A DNA stretch of 7,726 nucleotides from Oscillospiraceae bacterium (GCA_902767145.1 CACXGG010000199.1:1-7726); one strand, 5' to 3'. Shown: positions 1 to 6,612, numbered from the stretch's first letter. Notes: generated by a model from the sequence alone, not told the origin. A program made the numbers and translations.

Positions 1-400
1 CCTTAAGACCGCAAACAAGGCAGGTATCAAGTCCACCGGAAACGGTTTCGGCGGCATGAGCTTTTCAAATCTTATGATCGAGCCCGGAGACAAGTCCTTT
101 GATGAACTTTGCAAAACACTTGGAAATGGCCTTTATATAACAGATCTTGCCGGACTTCACGCCGGAGTAAATACCATCAGCGGTGATTATTCCATCTTCT
201 GTGAAGGCTTCAGGATAACTGACGGAAAGGTCTCAGGCGCTGTTGAACAGATCACCATATCAGATAACTTCTATGACTCTATAAAGAAGATCTCTGATGT
301 AGGAAATGATATGTATTCAGAGCCCGGAGGAGCAGGCGAGTTCTTCGCACCCTCCATGATCATAAGAGATATAAAAGTGGCAGGAGAGGCTGTCGAATAA
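1..400 (+). CDS. PmbA/TldE-family protein, C-terminal part (5' end outside window)
   Basis: The frame is open from base 2 to a TAA at 398-400 and gives about 132 residues, the last third of a PmbA/TldE protein (usual length about 440-450). Visible family features are KSTGNGF near the left edge, then IEPGDKS, GLYITDLAGLHAG, SGDYS, a GF-I--GK segment, VEQITIS and the closing APSMIIRDIKVAGE, in the order typical of the PmbA C-terminal beta-rich domain. In the known family TldD is the metalloprotease subunit with the HExxxH site and TldE/PmbA is its partner without a metal site; together they trim small peptides such as microcin precursors and CcdA in the cytoplasm. The ATG at 56 is internal, because homology runs through it. 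The stop is followed by the metY promoter region and I see no hairpin terminator. PmbA/TldE is preferred over TldD because the spacing and end match PmbA, but the diagnostic N-terminal part is not visible. A tldD gene would be expected just upstream. Confidence 0.87.
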   Translation, partial: LKTANKAGIKSTGNGFGGMSFSNLMIEPGDKSFDELCKTLGNGLYITDLAGLHAGVNTISGDYSIFCEGFRITDGKVSGAVEQITISDNFYDSIKKISDVGNDMYSEPGGAGEFFAPSMIIRDIKVAGEAVE

Positions 401-412
401 CTTTTTCTATAG

Positions 413-421
413 TGATATAAT
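413..421 (+). promoter_or_regulatory. Extended -10 promoter for metY
   Basis: TGATATAAT at 413-421 is a perfect extended -10 (TG-n-TATAAT). No good -35 is present: the best positions, about 391-398, overlap the end of the upstream gene and match TTGACA poorly, which is tolerable for an extended -10 promoter. Transcription would start near 428, leaving a leader of about 27 bases before the metY ATG. That is too short to hold an S-box or T-box element. The site is inferred from sequence only. Confidence 0.55.
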
Positions 422-454
422 CTTTTCTTGAGATAACTATTTGGAGGTTCAAAA

Positions 455-1732
455 ATGGACAGAAAGATCGAGACCAAGTGCGTTCAGGCAGGCTGGACAC
501 CTAAAAATGGCGAGCCCAGGCAGGTTCCCATCTATCAGAGTACTACATTTAAGTATGATTCATCTGATGATATGGGTGCATTATTTGACCTTGAGGCTTC
601 CGGATACTTTTATTCAAGGCTTCAGAATCCCACTAATGATTATGTGGCAGCTAAGCTCTGTGAGCTTGAAGGCGGTTTTGCAGGAATGCTCACTTCATCA
701 GGACAGGCAGCAAACTTCTTCGCAGTATTTAATATATGTGAAGCAGGTGATCATTTTATCTCTTCATCATCGATCTACGGCGGAACATATAATCTCTTTG
801 GTGTAACAATGGCCAAGATGGGCATCGAGTGCACCTTTGTTGATCAGGATCTGCCTCTGGAGGAACTTCAGAAGTATGTAAAGCCCAACACAAAATGCAT
901 CTTCGGTGAGACCATCACAAATCCCACATGTACTATCCTTGATTTTGATAAGTTCTCAAAGCTCGCCCATAATAACGGTATTCCGCTGATCGTCGATAAT
1001 ACATTTGCCACACCTGTAAACTGCAGGCCTTTTGAGTTCGGCGTGGATATCGTGACCCATTCAACGACAAAGTATATCGACGGACATGCATCTGGCGTAG
1101 GCGGAGCTATCATAGATTCAGGAAACTTTGACTGGATGGCCCATAAGGAGAAATTCCCCGGACTTACAACACCTGACGAATCATATCACGGCATCACATA
1201 TGCTGAGAAATTCGGTAAGGGTGCTTATATTACAAAGGCTACAGCACAGCTCATGAGGGACTTCGGTTCGATCCAGTCACCCCAGAATGCTTATTATCTG
1301 CAGCTTGGACTTGAATCACTCCATGTCCGTATGCAGAGACATTGTGAAAATGCCCAGAAGCTCGCTGAATTCCTTGAGAGCGATGACCGTATTGCATGGG
1401 TTAATTATCCCGGATTAAAAACGAACAAATATTTTGATCTCGCTCAGAAGTATCTGCCCAATGGAACATGCGGCGTAATGTGCTTCGGTATCAAGGGCGG
1501 CCGGGATGCATCTGTAAGATTCATGGATAATCTTAAGCTCATCTCCATCGTTACACACGTTGCTGATGCAAAGAGCTGCGTTCTTCATCCTGCAAGCCAT
1601 ACACACAGACAGCTTACTGATGAGCAGCTCATCGAGGCAGGCATCGCTCCTGATCTTATCAGATTCTCTGTTGGTATCGAAAATGCAGATGATCTTATAG
1701 AGGACATCAAGCAGGCACTTGATAATGTATGA
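455..1732 (+). CDS. metY: O-acetylhomoserine sulfhydrylase (aminocarboxypropyltransferase), MetY
   Basis: A complete 425-residue PLP enzyme of the Cys/Met metabolism family. MetY makes homocysteine from O-acetylhomoserine and sulfide in direct-sulfhydrylation methionine synthesis in the cytoplasm; relatives can also act on thiols or on O-acetylserine. Visible features are VPIYQSTTF (24-32), the YSRLQNPT segment (53-60) that contacts the neighbouring subunit's cofactor, SSGQAA (81-86), DNTFATP with the PLP-ring aspartate D181, HSTTKYIDGH with Schiff-base lysine K206, a long MetY-type loop after the lysine (about 225-265), HPASHTH (378-384) and LIRFSVGIE with the substrate-carboxylate arginine R403. 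Length (about 425-430) and the loop favour MetY over the shorter MetB/MetC (about 380). The start is well fixed: GGAGG at 443-447 lies 7 bases before the ATG. It has its own promoter and terminator, so it is probably transcribed alone. The alternative, MetZ or another gamma-family enzyme, is less likely. Confidence 0.95.
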   Translation: MDRKIETKCVQAGWTPKNGEPRQVPIYQSTTFKYDSSDDMGALFDLEASGYFYSRLQNPTNDYVAAKLCELEGGFAGMLTSSGQAANFFAVFNICEAGDHFISSSSIYGGTYNLFGVTMAKMGIECTFVDQDLPLEELQKYVKPNTKCIFGETITNPTCTILDFDKFSKLAHNNGIPLIVDNTFATPVNCRPFEFGVDIVTHSTTKYIDGHASGVGGAIIDSGNFDWMAHKEKFPGLTTPDESYHGITYAEKFGKGAYITKATAQLMRDFGSIQSPQNAYYLQLGLESLHVRMQRHCENAQKLAEFLESDDRIAWVNYPGLKTNKYFDLAQKYLPNGTCGVMCFGIKGGRDASVRFMDNLKLISIVTHVADAKSCVLHPASHTHRQLTDEQLIEAGIAPDLIRFSVGIENADDLIEDIKQALDNV

Positions 1733-1754
1733 TATTTAAAAACTGTACATAGAT

Positions 1755-1786
1755 AAAAAGCCGTGGCAGATGCTGCGGTTTTTTTA
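1755..1786 (+). terminator. Intrinsic terminator of metY
   Basis: A hairpin pairs CCGTGGC (1761-1767) with GCTGCGG (1772-1778) around an AGAT loop, with two G-T wobbles. It is extended outward by an A-run (1755-1759) pairing with the T-run (1779-1785). It starts about 20 bases after the metY stop. The A-run on the left means the same hairpin could also stop transcription arriving on the minus strand. Confidence 0.85.
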
Positions 1787-1794
1787 TAATTCAT

Positions 1795-1911
1795 AAAAGT
1801 ACGTTAAAAGTACGTTTCGAAAGAGTCCAGGCGTACTTTTCGCGTACTTTTTAAAAAAGTACGTTAAAAGTACGTTTTGGGGATGCCCGGACGTACTTTT
1901 TTGATACTTTA
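1795..1911. repeat. Two tandem 60-bp palindromic repeat units built from AAAAGTACG 9-mers
   Basis: AAAAGTACG occurs at 1795, 1806, 1855 and 1866, and its complement CGTACTTTT at 1832, 1843 and 1892, with a decayed copy GATACTTTA at 1903. Offsets are 11, 26, 11, 12, 11, 26, 11. Each 60-bp unit is therefore left arm (two 9-mers joined by TT), a 17-base loop, and an inverted right arm. The left arms, including the flanking Ts, are identical over 23 bases (1795-1817 and 1855-1877), while the loops (1815-1831 and 1875-1891) differ. Unit 1 folds into a 20-position stem with one G-T wobble and one mismatch between the two 9-mers. Unit 2 keeps the inner 9-bp stem and a partly decayed outer one. The element lies between convergent genes, directly after the metY terminator. 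T-runs follow the right arms on both strands, so two-way termination is possible; a protein-binding array or a dispersed palindromic element is equally possible. No open reading frame explains it. Confidence 0.9.
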
Positions 1912-2000
1912 TATTATTAATGTATCATATGGGGCTTTTTCAGGTCTTCTCAATTCACCAAAATTGTAATTATACCGAATTAGGTAACCATAAAAAACGA

Positions 2001-2546
2001 TCAGTCGTATCTTATCTCACTTCTCCTCAGCCTGATGAGATAGATGGCAAAGACCACTCTTACGATGAGCAGCATTACTACGATACCGATAAGATCGATA
2101 CAGACATCAACGATGGATCCGGTACGGCCTGTTACGAAAAGCTGATGATATTCATCAAGGATCGCAAACAGGACTGAAAACCAAAGCGACAGGATTATAT
2201 AAAGTTCATTATCTGATTTGATCATCTTCGTCGGAGACTGATCATAGGAATTCATCGGAGAGATCAGATTGGTAAATCTGATGGCAAGAAATGACAACAA
2301 TGAAAGAACTGAATATTCCAGGATATGTGTTCCTTTCCTGATCATTACTTCAGTAAGCCCTGTCTCACCGAATATGGAATTTACATATTCAAGAAAGCCC
2401 ATGCTCCTGGCTGAGGAATCTTCACCTGTTTCAGAGGAAAGGAAAAAAATGAGATACATCCATGCCAAAGTAATGATCCATAATACTACAGATGCAACTA
2501 TATAAAATATAGATAACTCGTTTTCCCTGTTATTGTCCCTGCGCAT
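2001..2546 (-). CDS. VanZ-like family integral membrane protein
   Basis: A 181-residue protein with about four membrane segments (near 11-36, 76-94, 114-131 and 147-170) and the VanZ-like signatures: FFLSS after the first segment (34-38), RKGTHILEY (70-78), and DEYHQLFVTGRTGSIVD (131-147), matching the family's DE-HQ-FVPGR-G---D block. The family is named for enterococcal VanZ, which gives low-level teicoplanin resistance, but most chromosomal members have no known function, so only the family can be assigned. The ATG at 2546 is 3 bases after the smpB stop and has no good ribosome binding site, which suggests translational coupling to smpB. It is the last gene of the minus-strand cluster. No classic terminator follows its stop; the palindromic repeats 90 bases further on are the nearest candidates. 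The loop at about 93-114 is polar and poorly conserved in appearance. Confidence 0.85.
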   Translation of the reverse strand: MRRDNNRENELSIFYIVASVVLWIITLAWMYLIFFLSSETGEDSSARSMGFLEYVNSIFGETGLTEVMIRKGTHILEYSVLSLLSFLAIRFTNLISPMNSYDQSPTKMIKSDNELYIILSLWFSVLFAILDEYHQLFVTGRTGSIVDVCIDLIGIVVMLLIVRVVFAIYLIRLRRSEIRYD

Positions 2547-2549
2547 GTT

Positions 2550-3011
2550 TTAATTATATTTCATAGCCCTTTCGATGTCACGCTTAGCCTGCTTTTTAGC
2601 CTCTACATCGCGCTTATCGTAGTTTTTCTTACCTCTGGCGAGTCCTATCTCGAACTTGACCCTGCCATCCTTAAAATAGCATTTTGTGGGCACCAGTGTA
2701 AGTCCGTCCTGCTTAATGGTGGAATAGAGCCTTATGATCTCCCTTTTATGCATCAGGAGCTTTCTTGACCTCATGGGATCAAGGTTAAACCTGTTTCCCA
2801 TCTCATAAGGACTGATATGTACTCCAACAAGCCACATCTCTCCTTCCTTTACGGTGACGTAGCTGTCCTTGAGGTTCACTTTTCCCGCACGGAGGCTCTT
2901 TACTTCCGTGCCTGACAAAACAACTCCGCACTCATATTTCTCTTCGATGAAATAATCGTGAAAAGCCTTCTTATTTTCTGCTATTACTTTTATACCTTTA
3001 CCCGCAGGCAT
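2550..3011 (-). CDS. smpB: SsrA-binding protein SmpB
   Basis: SmpB binds the tRNA-like part of tmRNA and brings it to stalled ribosomes for trans-translation, a cytoplasmic rescue pathway. The 153 residues cover the whole family: an N-terminal stretch with [38 protein letters not shown], the [15 protein letters not shown] segment, [12 protein letters not shown], and the basic tail [12 protein letters not shown] followed by a Lys/Arg-rich helix that enters the mRNA channel. The start is taken at the ATG at 3011 (protein beginning MPAGKGIK) because GGAGG lies at 3017-3021, 5 bases upstream. A longer reading from TTG at 3023 would run through the ribosome binding site and add only four residues. 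The gene overlaps the end of tsaD by 14 bases and precedes the vanZ-like gene by 3, so it is clearly cotranscribed. No ssrA gene is seen in this window. Confidence 0.97.
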   Translation of the reverse strand: MPAGKGIKVIAENKKAFHDYFIEEKYECGVVLSGTEVKSLRAGKVNLKDSYVTVKEGEMWLVGVHISPYEMGNRFNLDPMRSRKLLMHKREIIRLYSTIKQDGLTLVPTKCYFKDGRVKFEIGLARGKKNYDKRDVEAKKQAKRDIERAMKYN

Positions 3012-4029
3012 TGTTTCCTCCAAGTTTCAGTGAGGGCTTTGCATTGAGATCCAGTGCGTCCCTCCTGCCGTTAATATACTCATAATAGCCTGCAGATGCT
3101 ATCATGGCGCCGTTATCGGTACAAAGGCCCAGCGGCGGATAGAATAATCTGAGGCCGTTCTCTTTTCGTGCCGTATCAAAGGTCTTTCTCAGGAAGGAAT
3201 TGGCACTTACGCCTCCCGCAAGGCAGATGGTCTTTATCCCCGTCTCCTTTGATGCCTTGAGGGTGTTTTCCAAAAGGATCTGCGCAAGATGCTGCTGATA
3301 GGAAGCCGCAAAGTCTTTAAGTACGGGCTCTTCCCCCTTTTGCCTCATTCCGTTTATGAGATTAAGAGCTGATGTCTTGATACCGCTGAAAGAGAAATCA
3401 AGTGTATCACCCATATGCGTTTTTGAAAAGGTGTATGCGTTTGTATCTCCACCCTGTCCTGCCTTATCCATCTTGGGGCCGCCGGGATATCCCAGGCCGA
3501 TCACCCTGGAGATCTTATCTATGGCCTCCCCTGCCGCATCGTCCCTGGTCTTCCCCAGGACCTCCAGATCAAGATAGTCCTTAACATGGACTATGGCAGT
3601 ATTTCCGCCGCTTACACAGAGGCAGAGAAATGGCGGTTCGAGCTCGGGAAATGCCAGATAATTGGCACATATATGACCGTGGAGATGGTTTACTCCCACC
3701 AGGGGCTTTCCTGATGCGGCACAAAGCCCCTTGGCAGCCGAAAGGCCCACCAGAAGGGCTCCCACAAGACCGGGACCATATGTGACTGCAACTGCATCTA
3801 TATCATCCAGGGTCATCCCTGCCTCGGAAAGCGCATTATCGATACAGGGATAGACTGCATCAACATGCATCCTTGAGGCGATCTCAGGGACTACTCCTCC
3901 ATACTGCTCATGAAAATCAGCCTGGGAAGCTATTATATTACTTACTATCTCCCTGCCGTTCTTAACTACTGAACAGGCAGTCTCATCGCAAGAGGATTCA
4001 ATGCCGAGGATATAGATATCTTTTTCCAT
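2998..4029 (-). CDS. tsaD: tRNA N6-adenosine threonylcarbamoyltransferase TsaD
   Basis: TsaD (Gcp/Kae1/YgjD) transfers the threonylcarbamoyl group from the TsaC product to A37 of ANN-decoding tRNAs, working with TsaB and TsaE. The 343 residues match the family length. Visible features are GIESSCDET (9-17), the metal-binding HLHGH (115-119, H115 and H119), the nucleotide-site VSGGNT (139-144), [10 protein letters not shown] (163-172), GYPGGP (180-185), FSFSGIKTS (212-220), AGGVSANS (271-278) and CTDNGAMIA with the metal ligand D305. The start is the ATG at 4029: AAGGAG at 4035-4040 sits 5 bases upstream, inside the last codons of the preceding hydrolase gene. A GTG reading from 4035 would begin on the ribosome binding site itself. 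The upstream stop and this ATG are 2 bases apart, and the 3' end overlaps smpB by 14 bases. TsaB, TsaE and TsaC are not encoded here. Confidence 0.97.
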   Translation of the reverse strand: MEKDIYILGIESSCDETACSVVKNGREIVSNIIASQADFHEQYGGVVPEIASRMHVDAVYPCIDNALSEAGMTLDDIDAVAVTYGPGLVGALLVGLSAAKGLCAASGKPLVGVNHLHGHICANYLAFPELEPPFLCLCVSGGNTAIVHVKDYLDLEVLGKTRDDAAGEAIDKISRVIGLGYPGGPKMDKAGQGGDTNAYTFSKTHMGDTLDFSFSGIKTSALNLINGMRQKGEEPVLKDFAASYQQHLAQILLENTLKASKETGIKTICLAGGVSANSFLRKTFDTARKENGLRLFYPPLGLCTDNGAMIASAGYYEYINGRRDALDLNAKPSLKLGGNNACG

Positions 4030-4031
4030 GA

Positions 4032-5066
4032 TCACTCCTTGATAAAGAAAGATGTCATGAAATCCATGACCGTATCTATATATGTGTCCTTACCGATCCT
4101 GAAGGACTCCAGATAACCTGCACCCGGCACCATAAGAGATGTGGTGATACCTGAGTTGAGCCTGTTCCTCTCAGTTACGATCTGGGAGATCTTATCAGCG
4201 CCTATAAAGGTATCGTGGCCTCCGTAGATTATACATACGGGTACCGGGAGCCTTGAGATCTCAGCTACGAGGTTTACAGGCTCTGTACCGCCCGTGGAGA
4301 CCCTGATGGCATAAGGAACAAAGTTCTGTGTAATGACACCCAGGAACTCGTTCTGGACTACTACAGGCTTGATGTAGTCGTCGGAATTCTTGGCAGGGGA
4401 ATCAAATATCATTCCCTTTATGTAAGACTTATCAAATCCCAGCTTAAGAAGATCGTCACTGTATTCCATTTGCTCAGCTTCTGTAAGATCAGCATCAGGC
4501 AGCTGGTCATATGCGATGACGCAGGAGGTACAGCCGGTACCGATACCGTAAAGTACTACATCAGTGGTAACAGATATGGATCTTACCTGGGCGATGGCAC
4601 CGATAACATCCTGCCACTCAAGGTAGCCATAGGCACTTATATCACCTTCGGACTCACCGGAATTACGAAGATCGAAAAGAAAGACATTATATCCGTTATC
4701 GAGCCAGCCTTCGATCATATCGACCATATTTACGCCGAACTGGAGCCTGTTGTCACCTGTATTATGGACAACGATAACTGTTGTTATGGGGTCCTCGCAT
4801 TTAAAGAACCAGCCGGACAGCGTGGTCTGGCCGTCAAAGGACTCAAAGCTGCAGGTGGAGTATGAAGGAAGGATATTTGACGGAACGTTTGAGATCTCCG
4901 TCTTATCCAGGTTCATAAGGTTGTTTGAAGACAATACCGTAAGGACGATAAAGAAGATAAGGGCAAAAGCGATAAGGCTCAGATAGAGGGCACTTCTTAC
5001 TATGAAGTTTCCTCCCCTTTTTCTACCCCTCTTCTCAGTCTCTACTCCGATAAATCCACGCGTCAT
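4032..5066 (-). CDS. Membrane-anchored alpha/beta-hydrolase-fold protein, catalytic triad degenerate
   Basis: A 344-residue protein with a basic N-terminus (EKRGRKRGG, 11-19), one hydrophobic anchor (about 24-47) and an alpha/beta-hydrolase domain (about 70-340), probably outside the membrane. Fold landmarks are VIVVHNTGD (97-105, oxyanion region), NVFLFDLRNSGES (127-139), VLYGIGTGCTS (171-181, nucleophile elbow), the strand KGMIFDSPA (217-225), YGGHDTFIG (281-289) and PGAGYLESF (314-322). In active relatives (COG1073-like serine hydrolases) the elbow is G-x-S-x-G and the last loop is GAGH; here these positions are G176 (GGT) and Y318 (TAT), with D285 kept. Hydrolysis by the usual mechanism therefore looks lost while the frame is intact, suggesting a pseudoenzyme or a changed role. 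The ATG overlaps the corA stop (ATGA). The ribosome binding site is weak (AAGAAG about 11 bases upstream), so coupling to corA is likely; no other conventional start codon exists before the anchor. Substrate and role are unknown. Confidence 0.8.
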   Translation of the reverse strand: MTRGFIGVETEKRGRKRGGNFIVRSALYLSLIAFALIFFIVLTVLSSNNLMNLDKTEISNVPSNILPSYSTCSFESFDGQTTLSGWFFKCEDPITTVIVVHNTGDNRLQFGVNMVDMIEGWLDNGYNVFLFDLRNSGESEGDISAYGYLEWQDVIGAIAQVRSISVTTDVVLYGIGTGCTSCVIAYDQLPDADLTEAEQMEYSDDLLKLGFDKSYIKGMIFDSPAKNSDDYIKPVVVQNEFLGVITQNFVPYAIRVSTGGTEPVNLVAEISRLPVPVCIIYGGHDTFIGADKISQIVTERNRLNSGITTSLMVPGAGYLESFRIGKDTYIDTVMDFMTSFFIKE

Positions 5067-6040
5067 AACATGTTTTTCTTCTTAAGGATGATGGCGCTGA
5101 TGACAACACTTGCGATGCATCCGAAGAGCAGTGCGAAGAAAGGTATGGGATTAGTTGCAAACTCAGCATCCCAGGGCATTGGACAGTTCTGGCCGAAGAA
5201 GCATCCGATAAGGTCGGGCATCGTAAGACAGATCGTAGCCGCAGCCAGGATCTTCATTATGTCATTAACGTTATTGTTGATGATGGAAGCATAAGCATCA
5301 GTTGTGGAGCTTACGATATTGGCATAGATATCAGCCATCTCGTGAGCCTGCTTATACTCGATGACAACATCCTCAAGAAGATCCTCATCCTCATCATAGA
5401 GTTTGATGATCCTTCCTCTCATCAGCTTCTCGAGGACCGCCTCGTTTGATTTAAGGGATGAAGCGAAGTAAACGAGGGACTTACTGAGTTCAAGGAGTTT
5501 ATAGAGCTGGTTATTGGAGATCTCTTTGGCGAGCTCGCTCTCGGCTACCTCCAATGTCTTATCGATGAATCTCAAAAGTCTCAGGTATTCCCTGGCGACG
5601 GCGAAAAGGATCTGGATGGTAAATCTCGTCCTGAACGGGATATAAAGGTCCTTGATCCTGTTTTCGATAAAGTGATCGAGTATGGGTGTCTGCTTAAGTG
5701 AAACAGTGATTATATGCTTATCTGCAAGGATGATACCAAGAGGAGTCGTCTCATACTTGATGAGGTCCTTCTCCCTTCTGGAATAAGGCACGTCAACGAT
5801 GACGAGTACGATACCCGTGTCATCATCATAGTCGATACGAGGCCTCTCTTCTTCATCGAGAGGATACCTTAAGAACTCCTGTGGAATATTGAGCTCAGTC
5901 TCGATCTTGGAGATCTCAGCTTCCGTAGGAGAATAAAGGTTTATCCAGCAGTCGTTGGTGATGGTATCAGTCTCTGTAGTCCTGTATATCTGTTTGGAGA
6001 CTGTCTGCTTTATTTCTGATGATCTGTAGATCTCGAGCAT
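5063..6040 (-). CDS. CorA-family divalent cation transporter with GQN filter motif
   Basis: A 325-residue 2-TM-GxN family protein. The N-terminal cytoplasmic domain includes the family segment NIPQEFLRYPLDEEERPRID (51-70), a beta region, and long charged helices (about 120-262) forming the stalk. Two C-terminal membrane segments follow (about 263-282 and 300-320), then a short KKKNML tail. CorA proteins form pentameric channels for Mg2+, and sometimes Co2+ or Ni2+; the loop after the first membrane segment normally reads GMN and forms the selectivity filter. Here it reads FFGQNCPMPW, with GQN at 283-285 (codons GGC CAG AAC, bases 5186-5194). Ion specificity is therefore uncertain, and a corA symbol is withheld. 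The start is secure: AAAGGAGG at 6047-6054, 6 bases before the ATG. The stop overlaps the next gene by ATGA. It has a plausible promoter of its own in the 71-base gap after dut. Confidence 0.92.
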   Translation of the reverse strand: MLEIYRSSEIKQTVSKQIYRTTETDTITNDCWINLYSPTEAEISKIETELNIPQEFLRYPLDEEERPRIDYDDDTGIVLVIVDVPYSRREKDLIKYETTPLGIILADKHIITVSLKQTPILDHFIENRIKDLYIPFRTRFTIQILFAVAREYLRLLRFIDKTLEVAESELAKEISNNQLYKLLELSKSLVYFASSLKSNEAVLEKLMRGRIIKLYDEDEDLLEDVVIEYKQAHEMADIYANIVSSTTDAYASIINNNVNDIMKILAAATICLTMPDLIGCFFGQNCPMPWDAEFATNPIPFFALLFGCIASVVISAIILKKKNML

Positions 6041-6046
6041 GGTAGA

Positions 6047-6072
6047 CCTCCTTTAGATATAAATAACTAAAG
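6047..6072 (-). promoter_or_regulatory. Small hairpin overlapping the corA ribosome binding site
   Basis: On the minus strand CTTTAG (6072-6067) can pair with CTAAAG (6056-6051) around a 10-base AU-rich loop. The right arm contains the first bases of the AAAGGAGG ribosome binding site (6054-6047), so folding would cover half of it. A six-pair AU-rich stem is weak, and I treat it only as a possible control element. Confidence 0.3.
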
Positions 6073-6086
6073 TATTTTACCACCAT

Positions 6087-6115
6087 ATTATTATTTTTTC
6101 TATATTATATGTCAG
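6087..6115 (-). promoter_or_regulatory. Candidate sigma-A promoter upstream of corA
   Basis: On the minus strand CTGACA (6115-6110, five of six matches to TTGACA, overlapping the dut stop codon) is followed after exactly 17 bases by AATAAT (6092-6087, five of six matches to TATAAT). Transcription would start near 6080, giving a leader of about 40 bases for corA and the genes behind it. The gap is very A/T-rich, so chance matches are possible. No terminator hairpin is seen after dut, so read-through from dut is also likely. Confidence 0.5.
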
Positions 6116-6612
6116 TCGATGCCTGAGGAGCCGAATCCGCCGCCCCTGTTCTGACCGATGGCAAGAACGGAATCCACCTCAACGGGATTCACGTAAGTAA
6201 CTCTTGCAAATACCATCTGGGCGATGCGGTCACCCTTCTTTATAAGATAAGTACCGTGCTTGCAGCCCTTATCGCTGAGGGTAAAAGGCTCTGTATCGGA
6301 AGCATCCTCCCTCATGGAGGCATTATAGATTATGACATTGACCTCATCCCTGTAACCGCAGTCGATGGTTCCGGGAGAATTGGGAACTCTCAGGGGTGTC
6401 TTAAGGGAGATACCGCTCCTGGGCCTGATCTGGACTTCATATCCCATGGGGATGGCCATCTTAAGACCCGTGGGAACAAGAACGCTCTGTCCGGGATGGA
6501 CCAGGATGTCTTCACAGCTGTAAAGATCCATTCCTGCATCACCCTCATTGGCATATGTGGGGATGACTGCATCCTCTCTGCATTTCTCTATGGGAAGATC
6601 ACAAAATTCCAT
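6112..6612 (-). CDS. dut: Deoxyuridine 5'-triphosphate nucleotidohydrolase (dUTPase)
   Basis: Dut converts dUTP to dUMP and pyrophosphate, keeping uracil out of DNA and supplying dTMP synthesis. All five motifs of the trimeric family are present in 166 residues: NEGDAGMDLYS (22-32), RPRSGIS (63-69), GTIDCGYRDE with catalytic D84 (81-90), KKGDRIAQM (125-133) and RGGGFGSSG (156-164). Between motifs 3 and 4 there are about 27 residues after IIYN where most family members have about 8-10, so an insert of about 17-19 residues (roughly 98-120, containing C117) is present. The ATG has GGAGG at 6621-6625, 8 bases upstream and inside the end of the U32 gene, which stops only 3 bases before. The two genes are thus one transcription unit. 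Confidence 0.96.
   Translation of the reverse strand: MEFCDLPIEKCREDAVIPTYANEGDAGMDLYSCEDILVHPGQSVLVPTGLKMAIPMGYEVQIRPRSGISLKTPLRVPNSPGTIDCGYRDEVNVIIYNASMREDASDTEPFTLSDKGCKHGTYLIKKGDRIAQMVFARVTYVNPVEVDSVLAIGQNRGGGFGSSGID

Noticed and set aside
401..454. A methionine-type riboswitch (S-box) or T-box in front of metY
   Set aside because: The gap is only 54 bases and the predicted leader about 27; there is no room for an aptamer, and no hairpin terminator precedes the gene.
1795..1911. CRISPR array
   Set aside because: The repeated unit is a self-paired palindrome with only two copies, with 17-base loops rather than spacers, and no cas genes are near.
1921..2000. Intrinsic terminator directly after the vanZ-like gene
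   Set aside because: Only a short imperfect inverted repeat around GAATTA is seen, without a following T-run on the minus strand; the palindromic element further on is a better candidate.
1920..2177. Plus-strand open frame of 85 codons
   Set aside because: It is antisense to the vanZ-like gene over most of its length, lacks a good ribosome binding site, and its translation resembles no protein family.
2001..2546. Glycopeptide resistance gene vanZ as part of a resistance cluster
   Set aside because: Only the VanZ-like fold signatures are present; no vanA/B, vanH, vanX or regulator genes are here, and the neighbours are housekeeping genes.
4985..5015. Alternative start of the hydrolase after GGGGAGG inside its coding sequence
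   Set aside because: The purine run is made by the AGG GGA GGA codons and is followed by ATA, not a usual start codon; no ATG, GTG or TTG occurs in frame before the membrane segment.
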